The position numbers and the translations under genes were made by a program. The notes beneath the pieces were generated by a model. It was given only the letters and a program-made list of their open reading frames with translations, made no database searches and was not told the origin of the DNA. A stretch of 43,435 bases of DNA from an uncultured beta proteobacterium (GTDB taxonomy: Bacteria; Pseudomonadota; Gammaproteobacteria; Burkholderiales; Burkholderiaceae_A): assembly GCA_902625535.1 (NCBI GenBank), contig CACOBT010000010.1, positions 1 to 43,435 of the forward strand, written 5' to 3'. Of this stretch, positions 1-9,054 are shown piece after piece (the first letter of the stretch is position 1; the number at the start of each line of letters is the position of its first letter).

Positions 1-950
1 GATAGAGGTCTTTTTACAGTCAACAAATCGCTGGTAAAAACTTCTCCTTTTCTTATATTTGTCTTTGCAACAATGGATTTTCGGACGATCATTTTGTTAG
101 CTTCCTCACTTTTTGTCATATACTTCCTATCTTCACCTAGGATTATTTCCAAATCTCTAATTTTTTTTATCATTAATTTAAATTCATCTACTGAAAGACT
201 TGCTGAGTGGTCTGGACCGTCTGAATTCTTGTCCAATGTAAAATGCTTTTCAATTATTGATGCACCCATAGCTACTGCTGCTAATGAGACATCAATACCC
301 ACTGTGTGATCGGAGTATCCAACATACACATTAAATATCTCCCTTAATGAAAGCATCGCACGAAGGTTGACGTCCTCAAAAGGAGTCGGATATTCTGTAT
401 TACAGTGGAGTAACCATATTTTAGACTTAGGAAGGTTGTTGGAGAGCAATACTTTTACCGCGTATTCAATTTCCTTAACGGAGGACATGCCTGTCGAGAG
501 AATCACTTCCCTGTCTAGACTGGAAATCTTGCGAAGTAAAGGAATATTAGTAATCTCCCCAGAAGGAATTTTTATAATATTAAGTCCCAGGTTTACTAGT
601 AAAGCAAGACTTTGTATATCGAATGGGCTGGAAATAAATTCGATATTTTTTTTTAATGCATAGTCGTGAAGGATAACTTGATCATTTTCTGATAGTTCAA
701 GTTTTTTCAACATGGTACGCTGTACAGATTCATTCGTATTAAGTCTTTGGTAAGGAGCTGTCTGCGCTAAAGGAATAGTAAGCTCATCCGTTATATAGCT
801 CTGAAATTTTATAGCATCTGCCCCGATATCTATCGCAGCCTCTATCATACCTTTTGCAATATTTATATCTCCGTTATGATTCACTCCAGCTTCGGCGATT
901 ATGAAAGTTCTAGATCTATCTACCCCGTTATTATTGATATCTCGTTCCAT
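1..950 (-). CDS. neuB: N-acetylneuraminate/legionaminate synthase, 3' end outside window
   Basis: NeuB/LegI family synthase, which condenses a 2,4-diacetamido- or N-acetyl-hexosamine with phosphoenolpyruvate to give a nine-carbon nonulosonic acid in the cytoplasm. The reverse strand reads open from an ATG at 950 to the window edge, about 316 residues. It begins MERDINNNGVDRSRTFIIAE and continues EAGVNHNGD and GADAIKFQSY, which are hallmark NeuB barrel motifs. Further on it has LSTGMSS and GYSDHTVG. The last visible residues (KTNIRKGEVFTSDLLTVKR) open the C-terminal antifreeze-like SAF domain, so only about the last tenth is missing. The start overlaps the end of the acetyltransferase gene by 20 bp, indicating translational coupling. 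Neighbouring LegB/LegC/LegF-like genes favour legionaminic rather than sialic acid as product; the exact sugar is inferred. Confidence 0.9.
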   Translation of the reverse strand, partial: MERDINNNGVDRSRTFIIAEAGVNHNGDINIAKGMIEAAIDIGADAIKFQSYITDELTIPLAQTAPYQRLNTNESVQRTMLKKLELSENDQVILHDYALKKNIEFISSPFDIQSLALLVNLGLNIIKIPSGEITNIPLLRKISSLDREVILSTGMSSVKEIEYAVKVLLSNNLPKSKIWLLHCNTEYPTPFEDVNLRAMLSLREIFNVYVGYSDHTVGIDVSLAAVAMGASIIEKHFTLDKNSDGPDHSASLSVDEFKLMIKKIRDLEIILGEDRKYMTKSEEANKMIVRKSIVAKTNIRKGEVFTSDLLTVKRPL

Positions 951-1545
951 CAGATATATCCCTGTTTATTATAGAACCGGCAGAGATTGTTACATTATTG
1001 CCAATCCTAATCCCTTCGTGTACGATCGTTCCACTTCCTACAAAAGTATTCCTGCCGATGGTTACCCCTCCATTTATTTTTACCGCCGTAGAGATATGAC
1101 AGTGGGGACCAATAAAAGAGTCATGTTCAATAAGAGACTGTGAATTTATAATAGTGTTCTCGCAGATTTTAACATTTGAGTTAATAAGAACGTGGTGCAT
1201 TATATGGACGCTGTCTTCAAATTCTGTATTATTTGCCACATAAGCTGTCGGTGATATTAATGTCATCAACTTCACATCTAACTTTTTTAATTCGTGATAT
1301 TTATTTTCTCGAAGCTTTGAATTTCCTATTTTTCCAATAGCTAAAAGAAAATTTTTACAGTTTGTCGATATTTTCTTTATTTCTTTATCCTTATATGTTG
1401 CGATATTACCAAATTTGTTGTTTAAGTTAGTGCTATTTTTTTCAATAATTCCGACAATATTATATAAATTTTGAAGATTAATAATATCCAGACATGCGTT
1501 ACAGTGTCCTCCACTACCAACTACATATAGATTTTTCTTTCTCAT
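931..1545 (-). CDS. legH: NeuD/PglD-family sugar O/N-acyltransferase (LegH-like)
   Basis: Left-handed beta-helix acetyltransferase of 204 aa, the usual length of the NeuD/PglD/LegH family. The N-terminal part (residues about 4-90) is the Rossmann-like UDP-sugar-binding subdomain, starting with LYVVGSGGH. From about residue 100 the hexapeptide repeats follow (for example VTIGRNTFVGSGTIV). The catalytic-base histidine of PglD corresponds to His141 in LIEHDSFIG. In a legionaminate pathway it would acetylate the 4-amino group left by the adjacent aminotransferase. It overlaps the aminotransferase stop by 4 bp and neuB by 20 bp, so it sits in the middle of one transcription unit. A NeuD-type sialic acid O-acetyltransferase role is the alternative; the neighbours favour the biosynthetic N-acetyltransferase. 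Confidence 0.8.
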   Translation of the reverse strand: MRKKNLYVVGSGGHCNACLDIINLQNLYNIVGIIEKNSTNLNNKFGNIATYKDKEIKKISTNCKNFLLAIGKIGNSKLRENKYHELKKLDVKLMTLISPTAYVANNTEFEDSVHIMHHVLINSNVKICENTIINSQSLIEHDSFIGPHCHISTAVKINGGVTIGRNTFVGSGTIVHEGIRIGNNVTISAGSIINRDISDGTRYQ

Positions 1546-2735
1546 AAGTAAGCACTACTAGGTAAATTGATAATTCTATCTTGTAATTTAGTAAGGGTGC
1601 TCATATCCGACGATGGGCAGGATTTAAACATGGGTAATAAGTGTAAAGGTTTCCATGATGGCCTAATAAATATTTGTTTTTCATGGCAACCTTGAATAAG
1701 CTTTTTTGTAAATGAGGTTTTATTAACCTGCAAAACTATTGTATTTAACCAATAATTACAATTAGCATTTTTATCTTCAGCAATAAGTTTTACCCAAGGA
1801 ACATCGTCGAATTCTTTTTTATATTTGGAGTGTAGTAGTCTTTTGTTTTTTCTCAACTCAGACAACATTTCTAACTGGGCACAGCCGAGGGCAGCGTTTA
1901 TATTTGGCATCCTGTAATTATATCCAATTTCATCATGAGAAAGTTCCCAGGGATGCGAAATCTTAGCCGTTGTGCTAAGGTGTCTTGCCATTCTAGCTAG
2001 TTTGCTATCGTTCGTTAAAATTGCACCTCCTCCTCCTGTAGTAATAATTTTATTGCCATTAAAGCTTATGCAACCAATTTTTCCAAAAGTACCCGTATGT
2101 TTGTTCTTAAAATAACTTCCTAAACTCTCAGCAGCATCTTCAACGATGGTAAGATTATATTCAGAAGCAATGGATAGCATTTCGTCCATATTGACCGGCT
2201 GCCCATAAAGATGTACTGGCATAATTGCAGAAATTCTGTGCTTAGTAAATTTGTTAATTGAGTAGCTATGGTGTTTTTCCACAATAAGTTTTAAATAATC
2301 TCGTACTTTAGAAGTATCTATATTAAGATCATTTTCGGAGATATCGCAAAAGTGGGGAATTGCATTACAATAGCGAATTGCATTTGCTGACCCCACAAAA
2401 GTCAATGAAGGTAAAAGAACCTCATCCTCAGGTTTTATACCTATGCAAAGAAGTGATAAATGTAATGCTGAGGTCCCATTTACCGTTGCTATTACATTTT
2501 TAGACCCAGTCAAATCAGCTAGCATTTTTTCAAATTTATTTACGAATTTCCCAACGCTTGAAACAAAATTTGAGGAAATGCAGGATTCAAGATATTTTAC
2601 TTCGTTTCCCGAAAAAAATGGTTCATGTAATTTTAATTCATTACATTTGCAAACCCTCCTAATAATTTCAATAAATTCATCAATTCTTCTTTCTTGAGAA
2701 TTTATCGTTCCAAATGAGGTATGACAATTATTCAT
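1542..2735 (-). CDS. legC: DegT/DnrJ/EryC1 PLP aminotransferase (LegC-like)
   Basis: PLP-dependent sugar aminotransferase placing an amino group on C4 of a 4-keto-6-deoxy nucleotide sugar. I take the start at ATG 2735 (MNNCHTSFG), giving 397 aa. A longer in-frame start at 2813 exists but lies deep inside legB; the chosen start overlaps the legB stop by 8 bp, as expected in this operon. Family features are VNGTSALHLSL near the cofactor phosphate site, VEDAAESLGS with the Asp that contacts the pyridine nitrogen, and SFNGNKIITTGGGG with the Schiff-base lysine at about residue 229. The C-terminal region has the family's GYNYRMPNINAALG substrate loop. Next to LegB- and LegH-like genes, the substrate is probably a UDP- or GDP-linked 4-keto sugar. 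Confidence 0.85.
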   Translation of the reverse strand: MNNCHTSFGTINSQERRIDEFIEIIRRVCKCNELKLHEPFFSGNEVKYLESCISSNFVSSVGKFVNKFEKMLADLTGSKNVIATVNGTSALHLSLLCIGIKPEDEVLLPSLTFVGSANAIRYCNAIPHFCDISENDLNIDTSKVRDYLKLIVEKHHSYSINKFTKHRISAIMPVHLYGQPVNMDEMLSIASEYNLTIVEDAAESLGSYFKNKHTGTFGKIGCISFNGNKIITTGGGGAILTNDSKLARMARHLSTTAKISHPWELSHDEIGYNYRMPNINAALGCAQLEMLSELRKNKRLLHSKYKKEFDDVPWVKLIAEDKNANCNYWLNTIVLQVNKTSFTKKLIQGCHEKQIFIRPSWKPLHLLPMFKSCPSSDMSTLTKLQDRIINLPSSAYL

Positions 2736-3726
2736 TATAGAGATGTGATTTGTAGAGTTTCCTATTTGTGTCATCCGAAAACCATTCAATTGTCTCCTTA
2801 AGAGCTGCATCAAAACCGTCTACTGTTGCATATTTTGGTTTCCAATTAAAAGTATCCATAGCCAATTTATTACAGGATAATAACCTTTTGACCTCGGACG
2901 TTATTGGTCGTAATCTACTTTTATCATGCTCAATTTTGATCTCAGGATTTATTATATTAATAATTCGAGATGCCGTGTCTTTCATAGATATTTCAAATCC
3001 ACTACCCAAATTAAAAGTCGAACCATGTCCTCTGGTAGAATTTAAAATTTTAAAAAATCCTTCGGTGGTATCATCTATATAGCTAAAATCGCGTGTTGGC
3101 TGTAACGACCCCAATTTAATCTTTTTTAGTCCCTCGAGACATTGAGTTATCACTGTGGGAATAAAAGCTCTTGCGGATTGACGTGGTCCAAATGTATTGA
3201 ATGGTCTTACTATAACGATCGGCAACTCATAGGAAGAGTAAAAAGAAAAAGCTAGTTGATCTGCTCCAATTTTTGATGCTGAGTAGGGGGATTGTCCTTG
3301 TAAGGGGTGTTTTTCGTCTATCGGAACATATTTTGCGGTGCCGTAAACCTCACTCGTAGATGTATGAATAAAACGGTCGATACCGAACAGTTTACAAGCT
3401 TGTAGTAGATTATGTGTACCCACAATGTTTGTCTCTATATACGATAGAGATGCCCTATACGAATAAGGAATTGCAATCAAGGCAGCTAAATGGATGACGT
3501 GAGAACAATCCTTAACAAGTTTGTGGACAAAAAAAGAATCTCTTATGTCACCGGGAACAATTTCTAACTCTTTTATAACTTTCTGTGAAAGATTTTCGAT
3601 CCACCCCCACGAATTAAAAGAGTTGTAATGAGTGAGTGCCTTCACCGCAAAACCCTGTTCTACTAATTTTTCGACCATATGGGAACCAATAAAGCCGTCC
3701 GCTCCAGTTACTAAAATTTTTTTCAA
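2728..3726 (-). CDS. legB: NAD-dependent nucleotide-sugar 4,6-dehydratase (LegB-like)
   Basis: Extended short-chain dehydrogenase/reductase of 332 aa acting on a nucleotide-activated GlcNAc to form the 4-keto-6-deoxy intermediate. The Rossmann motif GADGFIGSH is at residues 8-16, the active-site Ser-Glu region reads HTSTSEVYG, and the catalytic Y-x3-K pair is Tyr148/Lys152 in SPYSASKIG. VRPFNTFGPRQSARAFIP is the typical substrate loop of LegB/RmlB-like enzymes. The gene overlaps legF upstream by 4 bp and legC downstream by 8 bp. The adjacent CBS-nucleotidyltransferase suggests a GDP-GlcNAc route as in Campylobacter jejuni legionaminate synthesis; the sequence alone does not prove GDP versus UDP. 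Confidence 0.85.
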   Translation of the reverse strand: MKKILVTGADGFIGSHMVEKLVEQGFAVKALTHYNSFNSWGWIENLSQKVIKELEIVPGDIRDSFFVHKLVKDCSHVIHLAALIAIPYSYRASLSYIETNIVGTHNLLQACKLFGIDRFIHTSTSEVYGTAKYVPIDEKHPLQGQSPYSASKIGADQLAFSFYSSYELPIVIVRPFNTFGPRQSARAFIPTVITQCLEGLKKIKLGSLQPTRDFSYIDDTTEGFFKILNSTRGHGSTFNLGSGFEISMKDTASRIINIINPEIKIEHDKSRLRPITSEVKRLLSCNKLAMDTFNWKPKYATVDGFDAALKETIEWFSDDTNRKLYKSHLYNE

Positions 3727-4445
3727 GTTGGCTCCCCCTGACCATCATTATTCTTACTATTCCTATTAATTATAGCTTCAGCAATTGTAAAATCATTAAT
3801 ATCATCGATATCCGTTGCAATTTCTGGAGGAACCTCTACACCAACTATTTTTCCGTCCCAAAGTGATTTTCGTTTGATTATTTCCTCTTGCTTAGCAATG
3901 TACGCAACTGGAGTAATACAAAATATGTCTGGAGCGTCCTGTCTTCTATTGAAATTGCTAGGGGAGATAAGGCTAATTGATCGATCTTCGAGATTCTTTT
4001 TTACTAAGTTAAAAAATGGATTATATTTTGTTTTGGCGACCGAAACTATAAAAGGATTTTGGGAATTAAGTGCCTCAAAACAACTTAACACTGATTCTTT
4101 TGTTCTTAAAGGAGCGGTACATGGCAAGCTGATAAAGTTTTCAAAGTAACCATACCTCTCTTTAACCCAGCGTATAGCATGTTTCCATGCGTCAATTTCA
4201 TTCGAGTTATCAGACGCTAATTCTTTGGGTCTAGGGATAACGACTGTGTTATTCATTAAGGCGATATCTACAGCTTCCGTACTGTCTGTGGAAACGAAAA
4301 TTTCATCTACAAAAGGGATAGATTGTGCTACATGTATGGGGTAACTAAGTAATGGCTTCCCAGCAAGCATTCGTGTATTTTTGTTAGGCAGACCCTTTGA
4401 ACCAGCCCGTGCAAATATGAAGCAATACGTAATTGAGGTAGTCAT
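3723..4445 (-). CDS. legF: CMP-nonulosonic acid (legionaminate) cytidylyltransferase
   Basis: NeuA/LegF-type cytidylyltransferase activating the nonulosonic acid with CTP to the CMP-sugar used by glycosyltransferases. The 240-aa length suits the single-domain family. The N-terminal signature FARAGSKGLPNKN matches the ARxGSKGxPxKN nucleotide-binding motif, followed by FVSTDS. LPCTAPLR is the family's motif before the sugar site. The product overlaps legB by ATGA and lies 8 bp after the CBS-nucleotidyltransferase gene. A GT-A fold enzyme for another acidic sugar such as Kdo or pseudaminic acid is possible, but NeuB plus LegB/LegC-like genes fit legionaminate best. Confidence 0.85.
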   Translation of the reverse strand: MTTSITYCFIFARAGSKGLPNKNTRMLAGKPLLSYPIHVAQSIPFVDEIFVSTDSTEAVDIALMNNTVVIPRPKELASDNSNEIDAWKHAIRWVKERYGYFENFISLPCTAPLRTKESVLSCFEALNSQNPFIVSVAKTKYNPFFNLVKKNLEDRSISLISPSNFNRRQDAPDIFCITPVAYIAKQEEIIKRKSLWDGKIVGVEVPPEIATDIDDINDFTIAEAIINRNSKNNDGQGEPT

Positions 4446-4453
4446 AATCTTGT

Positions 4454-5527
4454 TTAATTATCCCATTCGTCATTAGCTTTCATCAAGGTTTCAGGCAAAC
4501 CAACATCTAACCAATATTCGTGTATTGGAAAATAATTTACTTTGCAATTTGCTCCAATAAGTTTGTTAATTAATTCTGGCATGTCACAGTGAATACCATG
4601 ATCGAGAAAATTTTGAAATTTGGGATTAAAAACATAAATGCCAGCATTTACGTAACATGAGTGATCTGGTTTTTCCAAAATTCCTGTCACGTTATTATCA
4701 TTCGTTTGGATCACTCCATATGGAATTTTTGTTGAATGTTCTCTGGCACATACAGTAGCATAACTTTCTGATACCCTAAAATAGTTTAATAATTCATCAA
4801 AATTGACTAAAGATAAAACGTCTCCATTTAAAACGATTACTGGAAGATCAGTATTCAATTCTAAAAGGGAAAGCGAACCTGCAGTTCCCAAAAATTTTTC
4901 TTCTTCGATATATTTAATATTTATACCTTTGTCCTGACCGTTTCCAAGATATGACTTGACTCTTTCTTTAAGGTAATTTACGGCAATAAGATATTTTGAA
5001 AATCCGAACAATCTCATCCTGTCGATAATATGTTCAATTATCGGCTTGTTGTTTACTAAAAGCATTGGCTTTGGACATTTTGTAGTTATTTTTCCTAACC
5101 TCTTTCCTTTTCCTCCAGCCATGATAATCACGTAATTTTCTTTTCTCTGATTTTTTGTCTTGATTTCATTAGAAAATACAATTGTTACAAGTGTCTTATT
5201 ATCATCTAAGACGGGGATTTGTTTAATAGAATGCTTAAGAAATAAATCATACGCTTGTTTTTTTGTGTAACACTCATTTAAAAAGATAAATTTCACGTTC
5301 ATTACTTCCTGAGCTAATGAGCTCATAAACTTTCCATCCAATAAAGCTCTGCGAATATCTCCGTCAGTGATAGTGCCAACTACAACATTGTTTGTATCCG
5401 TAACGATAACAATCTTCCCTGGTAAATCATTTAGTACTTTTATGACATCCTTAATTATAGAGTCTGTGGAAACACAGTAATTTTCGATTTTTCTTTTATT
5501 CAAAGTATAGCCTTGTATTTGATTCAT
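4454..5527 (-). CDS. ptmE: CBS-domain sugar-1-phosphate nucleotidyltransferase (PtmE-like)
   Basis: 357-aa fusion of two CBS repeats (about residues 20-125, with TDTNNVVVGTITDGDIRRAL) to a GT-A nucleotidyltransferase that begins NYVIIMAGGKGKRLG at about 130. VLNGDVLS carries the metal-binding Asp and EKPDHSCYVNAGIYVF the sugar loop. This architecture is that of PtmE, the glucosamine-1-phosphate guanylyltransferase starting the GDP-sugar branch of legionaminate synthesis in Campylobacter. The CBS pair probably binds an adenine nucleotide and regulates activity. It is followed 8 bp later by legF and overlaps the O-antigen ligase-like gene by 4 bp. A generic mannose/glucose-1-phosphate nucleotidyltransferase is the alternative. 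Confidence 0.75.
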   Translation of the reverse strand: MNQIQGYTLNKRKIENYCVSTDSIIKDVIKVLNDLPGKIVIVTDTNNVVVGTITDGDIRRALLDGKFMSSLAQEVMNVKFIFLNECYTKKQAYDLFLKHSIKQIPVLDDNKTLVTIVFSNEIKTKNQRKENYVIIMAGGKGKRLGKITTKCPKPMLLVNNKPIIEHIIDRMRLFGFSKYLIAVNYLKERVKSYLGNGQDKGINIKYIEEEKFLGTAGSLSLLELNTDLPVIVLNGDVLSLVNFDELLNYFRVSESYATVCAREHSTKIPYGVIQTNDNNVTGILEKPDHSCYVNAGIYVFNPKFQNFLDHGIHCDMPELINKLIGANCKVNYFPIHEYWLDVGLPETLMKANDEWDN

Positions 5528-6726
5528 TTTATGGATGTAAATAGAAAAGAGCGTCGTTGACAGAATACAGCCATAAAAAACATAAATACCATGGTAGTAT
5601 TAGATCGCCACAAATAGCTTTCAAAAAAAGAAACGATCAAAAATCCCGTAAGGATTGAACGGGCGCGAATGTCTCCATACTGAAAACATCTAATTAGCAA
5701 GTTCAATAAAATTATGGCGCCAAGTAATCCAAGAGTCGCTAAGACCATAAGGTATTGGTTGTGAGGATTATTAGTATGAGGGAATTCTTCGTAAGGGGGC
5801 CTTATAAAGTTGGGATATTCATACATGAAATCCCCAGTGCCGACACCGAAAAACGGATTGGCTAAAAACATCTCGTACGCATGGACAGAAAATACATACC
5901 GTAATCCTAATGAGGAATAGGCACTTTCGTGGAATATTAAAATATCATTGACGGCTGCATTTATCCTAACTTGCACATCAGGTATCTGGTACGCTAAGGT
6001 GCAGACGATTGGAACAATTACAATGACTTTTATTAATCCACGTCCCACTGATTTACTGGCTTCAATAATTAGGAAGATGAATAGCACTAAAAATAATAGA
6101 TATCCAGCTCTCCCAGTAGAAATTAAAAGATTGGATATTAATACGATCACAATGATAATTCTTGAGATGAAAACTTTAATATCAAAAATTTCTTTAGGTA
6201 TTAATATTTGGCGTGTAACTAAGTATATTCCTACAGCTAAAATTGGAGAATACATGACATGGGAGAGAAAAGGCGCAGTTTCTAGACCATCTCGTTTTCC
6301 ATTAAGAATTCCCTCCGAGAGAAATTCTGGATATAAAAGATAAAAATAATTATAGTGAGCTAATAAACTACAGACAAATAAACCTAGTACGAAGCTATTT
6401 GTATATGATTCTTGATACTCATATTTTGCAGCTACCCAGAAAACGCCAAAAAATAAATATGGTATTAGCCTTCCTAAAGAATCTAATCCAGCCTCAAGGT
6501 CCTCGGTCCAGGCCATTCCAATAAGGTGAACAATAAAAAAACAAATAAAAGAAAGTACAAAGGGAGAATAAATTTGAGACTTTAGTCGTAGGAAGAAATC
6601 TCTTTGAAATAGTTCCGAAAGTAACAGTAACAAACAAAAGGGGTAGATAAAAGTCATGGTGAATGGCAAAAAGAAGGCGATTGATCTTAAACTAAATTGC
6701 TGAATTGCTTCTGCCGGTCTAGCCAT
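5524..6726 (-). CDS. O-antigen ligase/polymerase family membrane protein (Wzy_C)
   Basis: Polytopic membrane protein of 400 aa with roughly ten hydrophobic segments (for example FLPFTMTFIYPFCLLLLL near residue 17 and IIIVIVLISNLLIS around 190). The large periplasmic loop before the C-terminal helices contains FPHTNNPHNQYLMVLATLG. This is the PHNxYL histidine motif of the Wzy_C superfamily, found in WaaL O-antigen ligases and some polymerases. It would join an undecaprenyl-linked glycan to lipid A core, or polymerise it, at the periplasmic face. Being first in the nonulosonate operon, it suggests that the acid ends up on surface polysaccharide or glycoprotein. Family members cannot be split into ligase, polymerase or protein glycosylase from sequence alone. 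Confidence 0.75.
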   Translation of the reverse strand: MARPAEAIQQFSLRSIAFFLPFTMTFIYPFCLLLLLSELFQRDFFLRLKSQIYSPFVLSFICFFIVHLIGMAWTEDLEAGLDSLGRLIPYLFFGVFWVAAKYEYQESYTNSFVLGLFVCSLLAHYNYFYLLYPEFLSEGILNGKRDGLETAPFLSHVMYSPILAVGIYLVTRQILIPKEIFDIKVFISRIIIVIVLISNLLISTGRAGYLLFLVLFIFLIIEASKSVGRGLIKVIVIVPIVCTLAYQIPDVQVRINAAVNDILIFHESAYSSLGLRYVFSVHAYEMFLANPFFGVGTGDFMYEYPNFIRPPYEEFPHTNNPHNQYLMVLATLGLLGAIILLNLLIRCFQYGDIRARSILTGFLIVSFFESYLWRSNTTMVFMFFMAVFCQRRSFLFTSIK

Positions 6727-6782
6727 AGTTGATTAATTTCAAAATATTTTAAACCATGAAGTCAGGATTACTTTTGATAAAA

Positions 6783-7961
6783 TTAAACATTCTCAAAAAT
6801 TGTTGTTATGCCCTGCCCTCCGCCAATACACATTGTAGCAAGAGCATATTTACTATTAATTCTTTTCATTTCATGTAATGCTTTCGTTATTAAAACAGAC
6901 CCCGTCGCACCGACAGGATGACCCAAGGCTATAGCTCCGCCATTGATGTTTGTAACAGAGTTATCCAACCCGAGCCCCTTCTGAACAGCTAACGCTTGTG
7001 CTGCAAAAGCTTCATTGGATTCAATGACTTTAATATCCTCTAATTTGAGCCCTGCTTTTTTTAGTGCAACTTGAGTTGCAGGGATCGGCCCCTCTCCCAT
7101 AATATCGTTTGGAACACCAGACACAGCATAACTTACCAACCGTGCCATCGGTTCTAAATTATCTTTTTTAATTGCCTCTTCACTGCCCATAACAACAAAC
7201 GATGCTCCATCATTTATTCCGCTCGCATTGCCGGCTGTGACAGTCCCATTTTCTTTCAAAAAAACAGCCTTCATAGTGGAAAGTTTTTCGACGGTTGTAA
7301 CCCTGGGATGTTCGTCGGTATCAAATACGGTTTCTTCTTTTTTCTTTTTTATACTTACCGGAACGATTTGATCCTTAAACCTACCTGATTCAATTGCAAT
7401 TTTGGCGCGACTTTGAGACAACACTGCAAATTCGTCTTGCATTTCCCTTGTGATATTCCATTTCCTGGCTAAATTTTCCGCAGTTACACCCATGTGACCA
7501 ATGCCAAACGGGTCCGTGAGAACCGCTACCATCATATCGATCATATTTGCATTTCCCATCCTTTTTCCAGATCGTAAATCGGCACTCAAAAATCCGCCTT
7601 TGGACATAACCTCTACTCCGCCACCAACACCAAAAGAACAATCTCCCAGTTTTATATTTTGAGCGACAGACACAACAGCTTGCATAGCTGACCCACACAA
7701 TCGATTTATCGTCAATGCAGAGGAACTGAATGGCAATCCCGCATTAATCGAAACAACTCGCGCCAAGTAGGGTGAACGGCTTTCGGTAGGTATACAATTT
7801 CCAACTACAGTATTTAAAACAAGTTCTGGATCGATTGAACTGCGTTTCAAAGCTTCTTTCATTACAGTCGTTCCTAATTCAATTGGCTCCAACGTAGAGA
7901 GGGTCCCATCAAAAGTACCAATTGCTGACCTTACTGCACTTAATACAAATACATCATTCAT
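6783..7961 (-). CDS. phaA: Acetyl-CoA C-acetyltransferase (beta-ketothiolase)
   Basis: Biosynthetic thiolase condensing two acetyl-CoA into acetoacetyl-CoA, the first step to poly-3-hydroxybutyrate. The 392-aa length is standard. All catalytic residues are present at the same numbers as in the Zoogloea enzyme: Cys89 in NRLCGSAMQA, His348 in ALGHPVGATGS and Cys378 in MCIGGGQG. A Shine-Dalgarno-like AAAGAGG sits about 7 bases ahead of the ATG. It lies on the same strand as phaC-phaB-phaR but is separated from phaR by 529 bp without a gene, so it probably has its own promoter. Other thiolases (fatty acid degradation) are possible, yet the location beside pha genes supports phaA. Confidence 0.88.
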   Translation of the reverse strand: MNDVFVLSAVRSAIGTFDGTLSTLEPIELGTTVMKEALKRSSIDPELVLNTVVGNCIPTESRSPYLARVVSINAGLPFSSSALTINRLCGSAMQAVVSVAQNIKLGDCSFGVGGGVEVMSKGGFLSADLRSGKRMGNANMIDMMVAVLTDPFGIGHMGVTAENLARKWNITREMQDEFAVLSQSRAKIAIESGRFKDQIVPVSIKKKKEETVFDTDEHPRVTTVEKLSTMKAVFLKENGTVTAGNASGINDGASFVVMGSEEAIKKDNLEPMARLVSYAVSGVPNDIMGEGPIPATQVALKKAGLKLEDIKVIESNEAFAAQALAVQKGLGLDNSVTNINGGAIALGHPVGATGSVLITKALHEMKRINSKYALATMCIGGGQGITTIFENV

Positions 7962-8490
7962 ATAAAACCTCTTTATTTCTAACTACTGCTGAGTATTTAA
8001 ATTAGATCATGCTCATAATTATCAGTCATTTTAAAGAGGTAAAAATTACTTATCTTTACCCGGAAAATTTTTATCGATCTAATAATTACTTAATAAATCC
8101 TCCCTATCATCTTAATCCCCCGCCCCATTTGAACAAATTTCACTTGCCCATAAACAATATTCTCGATAATAACCTCTACACGTTTCCTACACCATCATTT
8201 TAAGTGATTTTTTAAAATTTTCCGCAGTATATAATAACTTCCACTATTGCCTAGTCTATCTCATTTAAATGTGATCAATAAAATCTTCATCTCATGGTCT
8301 GCTGACAGACGTGTATGCAAAGTAGTTTACTCTGCCTAATTTATTTTCTGTTAGAAATACAAAAGGTATTCATATGAGTCTTGTTCTATTCCATTTTCCA
8401 TCGCCTTTATTAAATGACGCTTTGAGGCGACCAAATAAGGTGAAATCAAAAAAACAAATATCTTTTTTCGTTACCAATGCTACATTGACT
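7962..8490. other. 529-bp intergenic stretch, no gene recognised
   Basis: Strongly AT-rich stretch between phaR and phaA. A plus-strand open frame at 8009-8203 has Pro/Asn/Tyr-rich low-complexity composition and no recognisable domain, so I do not call it. Visible structure is limited to a weak inverted repeat TCGCCT...AGGCGA at 8401-8430 and a short one, GTCTG-CTGA-CAGAC, near 8319. The phaA promoter on the minus strand presumably lies at its low-coordinate end. I see no clear terminator with a U-run. Confidence 0.5.
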
Positions 8491-9045
8491 TTATGAATCA
8501 TGATTCTTTTTTTGCTGCTTTGTATCACTCATTCCTTTAAAGAAGATATCAGAGTTGGTCCGCATTTGTTTTTCCACATTTGTAAAATATTCCCTGGATT
8601 TTTCCATATAGTCACCGAAGAAACTTTGGAAGTATTGCGGATTAGAGGTAAAAAAGTCTGACATTTTATCATTTGGAGCAAAACCGTTATCTATAAAATT
8701 CTTAGAACTATCTTGAAATTTTTCTTGAGCTTCGGCAAAGATTTGTACATTTTTTTCTAAAAATGAACCCATAAAACTTTGCATTACGTTACCGTATAGC
8801 CGTATGATTTGCGCTAATACAGATTCTGTGAACATAGGAACCCCGCCTGATTCTTCCTCCAGTATAATCTGGAGCAAAATAGTTCTTGTTATATCATCAT
8901 TAGATTTAGCGTCTATAACAGAAAAATTTTCGCATTCCAGCACTAAGGCTTTGATATCTGCCAGAGTCACATATGTACTAGCGTGAGTATCATACAGCCG
9001 TCGATTCGGATATTTTTTTATAAGTCTTTGTGTTTTCTTGTTCAT
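8491..9045 (-). CDS. phaR: Polyhydroxyalkanoate synthesis repressor PhaR
   Basis: PhaR represses phasin and pha genes and is titrated off DNA by binding PHB granules. The N-terminal DNA-binding/PHB-accumulation domain is highly conserved: LIKKYPNRRLYDT at residues 8-20, TYVTLADIKALV, and ILLQIILEEESGGVPMF. The tail (about residue 110 on) is an amphipathic, Phe-rich helix suited to granule binding. The length of 184 aa is typical of Ralstonia-type PhaR. It follows phaB after 9 bp, so phaC-phaB-phaR is one unit. No phasin gene is visible in the window; its expected targets may include the phaA upstream region and phaC. Confidence 0.92.
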   Translation of the reverse strand: MNKKTQRLIKKYPNRRLYDTHASTYVTLADIKALVLECENFSVIDAKSNDDITRTILLQIILEEESGGVPMFTESVLAQIIRLYGNVMQSFMGSFLEKNVQIFAEAQEKFQDSSKNFIDNGFAPNDKMSDFFTSNPQYFQSFFGDYMEKSREYFTNVEKQMRTNSDIFFKGMSDTKQQKKNHDS

Positions 9046-9054
9046 TATATTTTA

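Noticed and set aside
73..663. Two plus-strand open frames (73-309 and 367-663)
   Set aside because: Both are antisense to neuB, which reads continuously on the minus strand with clear family motifs.
8009..8203. 64-codon plus-strand open frame in the phaR-phaA gap
   Set aside because: Low-complexity Pro/Asn/Tyr composition, no Shine-Dalgarno, no domain; probably chance in AT-rich DNA.
8401..8430. Inverted repeat TCGCCT...AGGCGA as a terminator after phaR
   Set aside because: Stem of six pairs with an 18-base loop and no following T-run on the phaR transcript.
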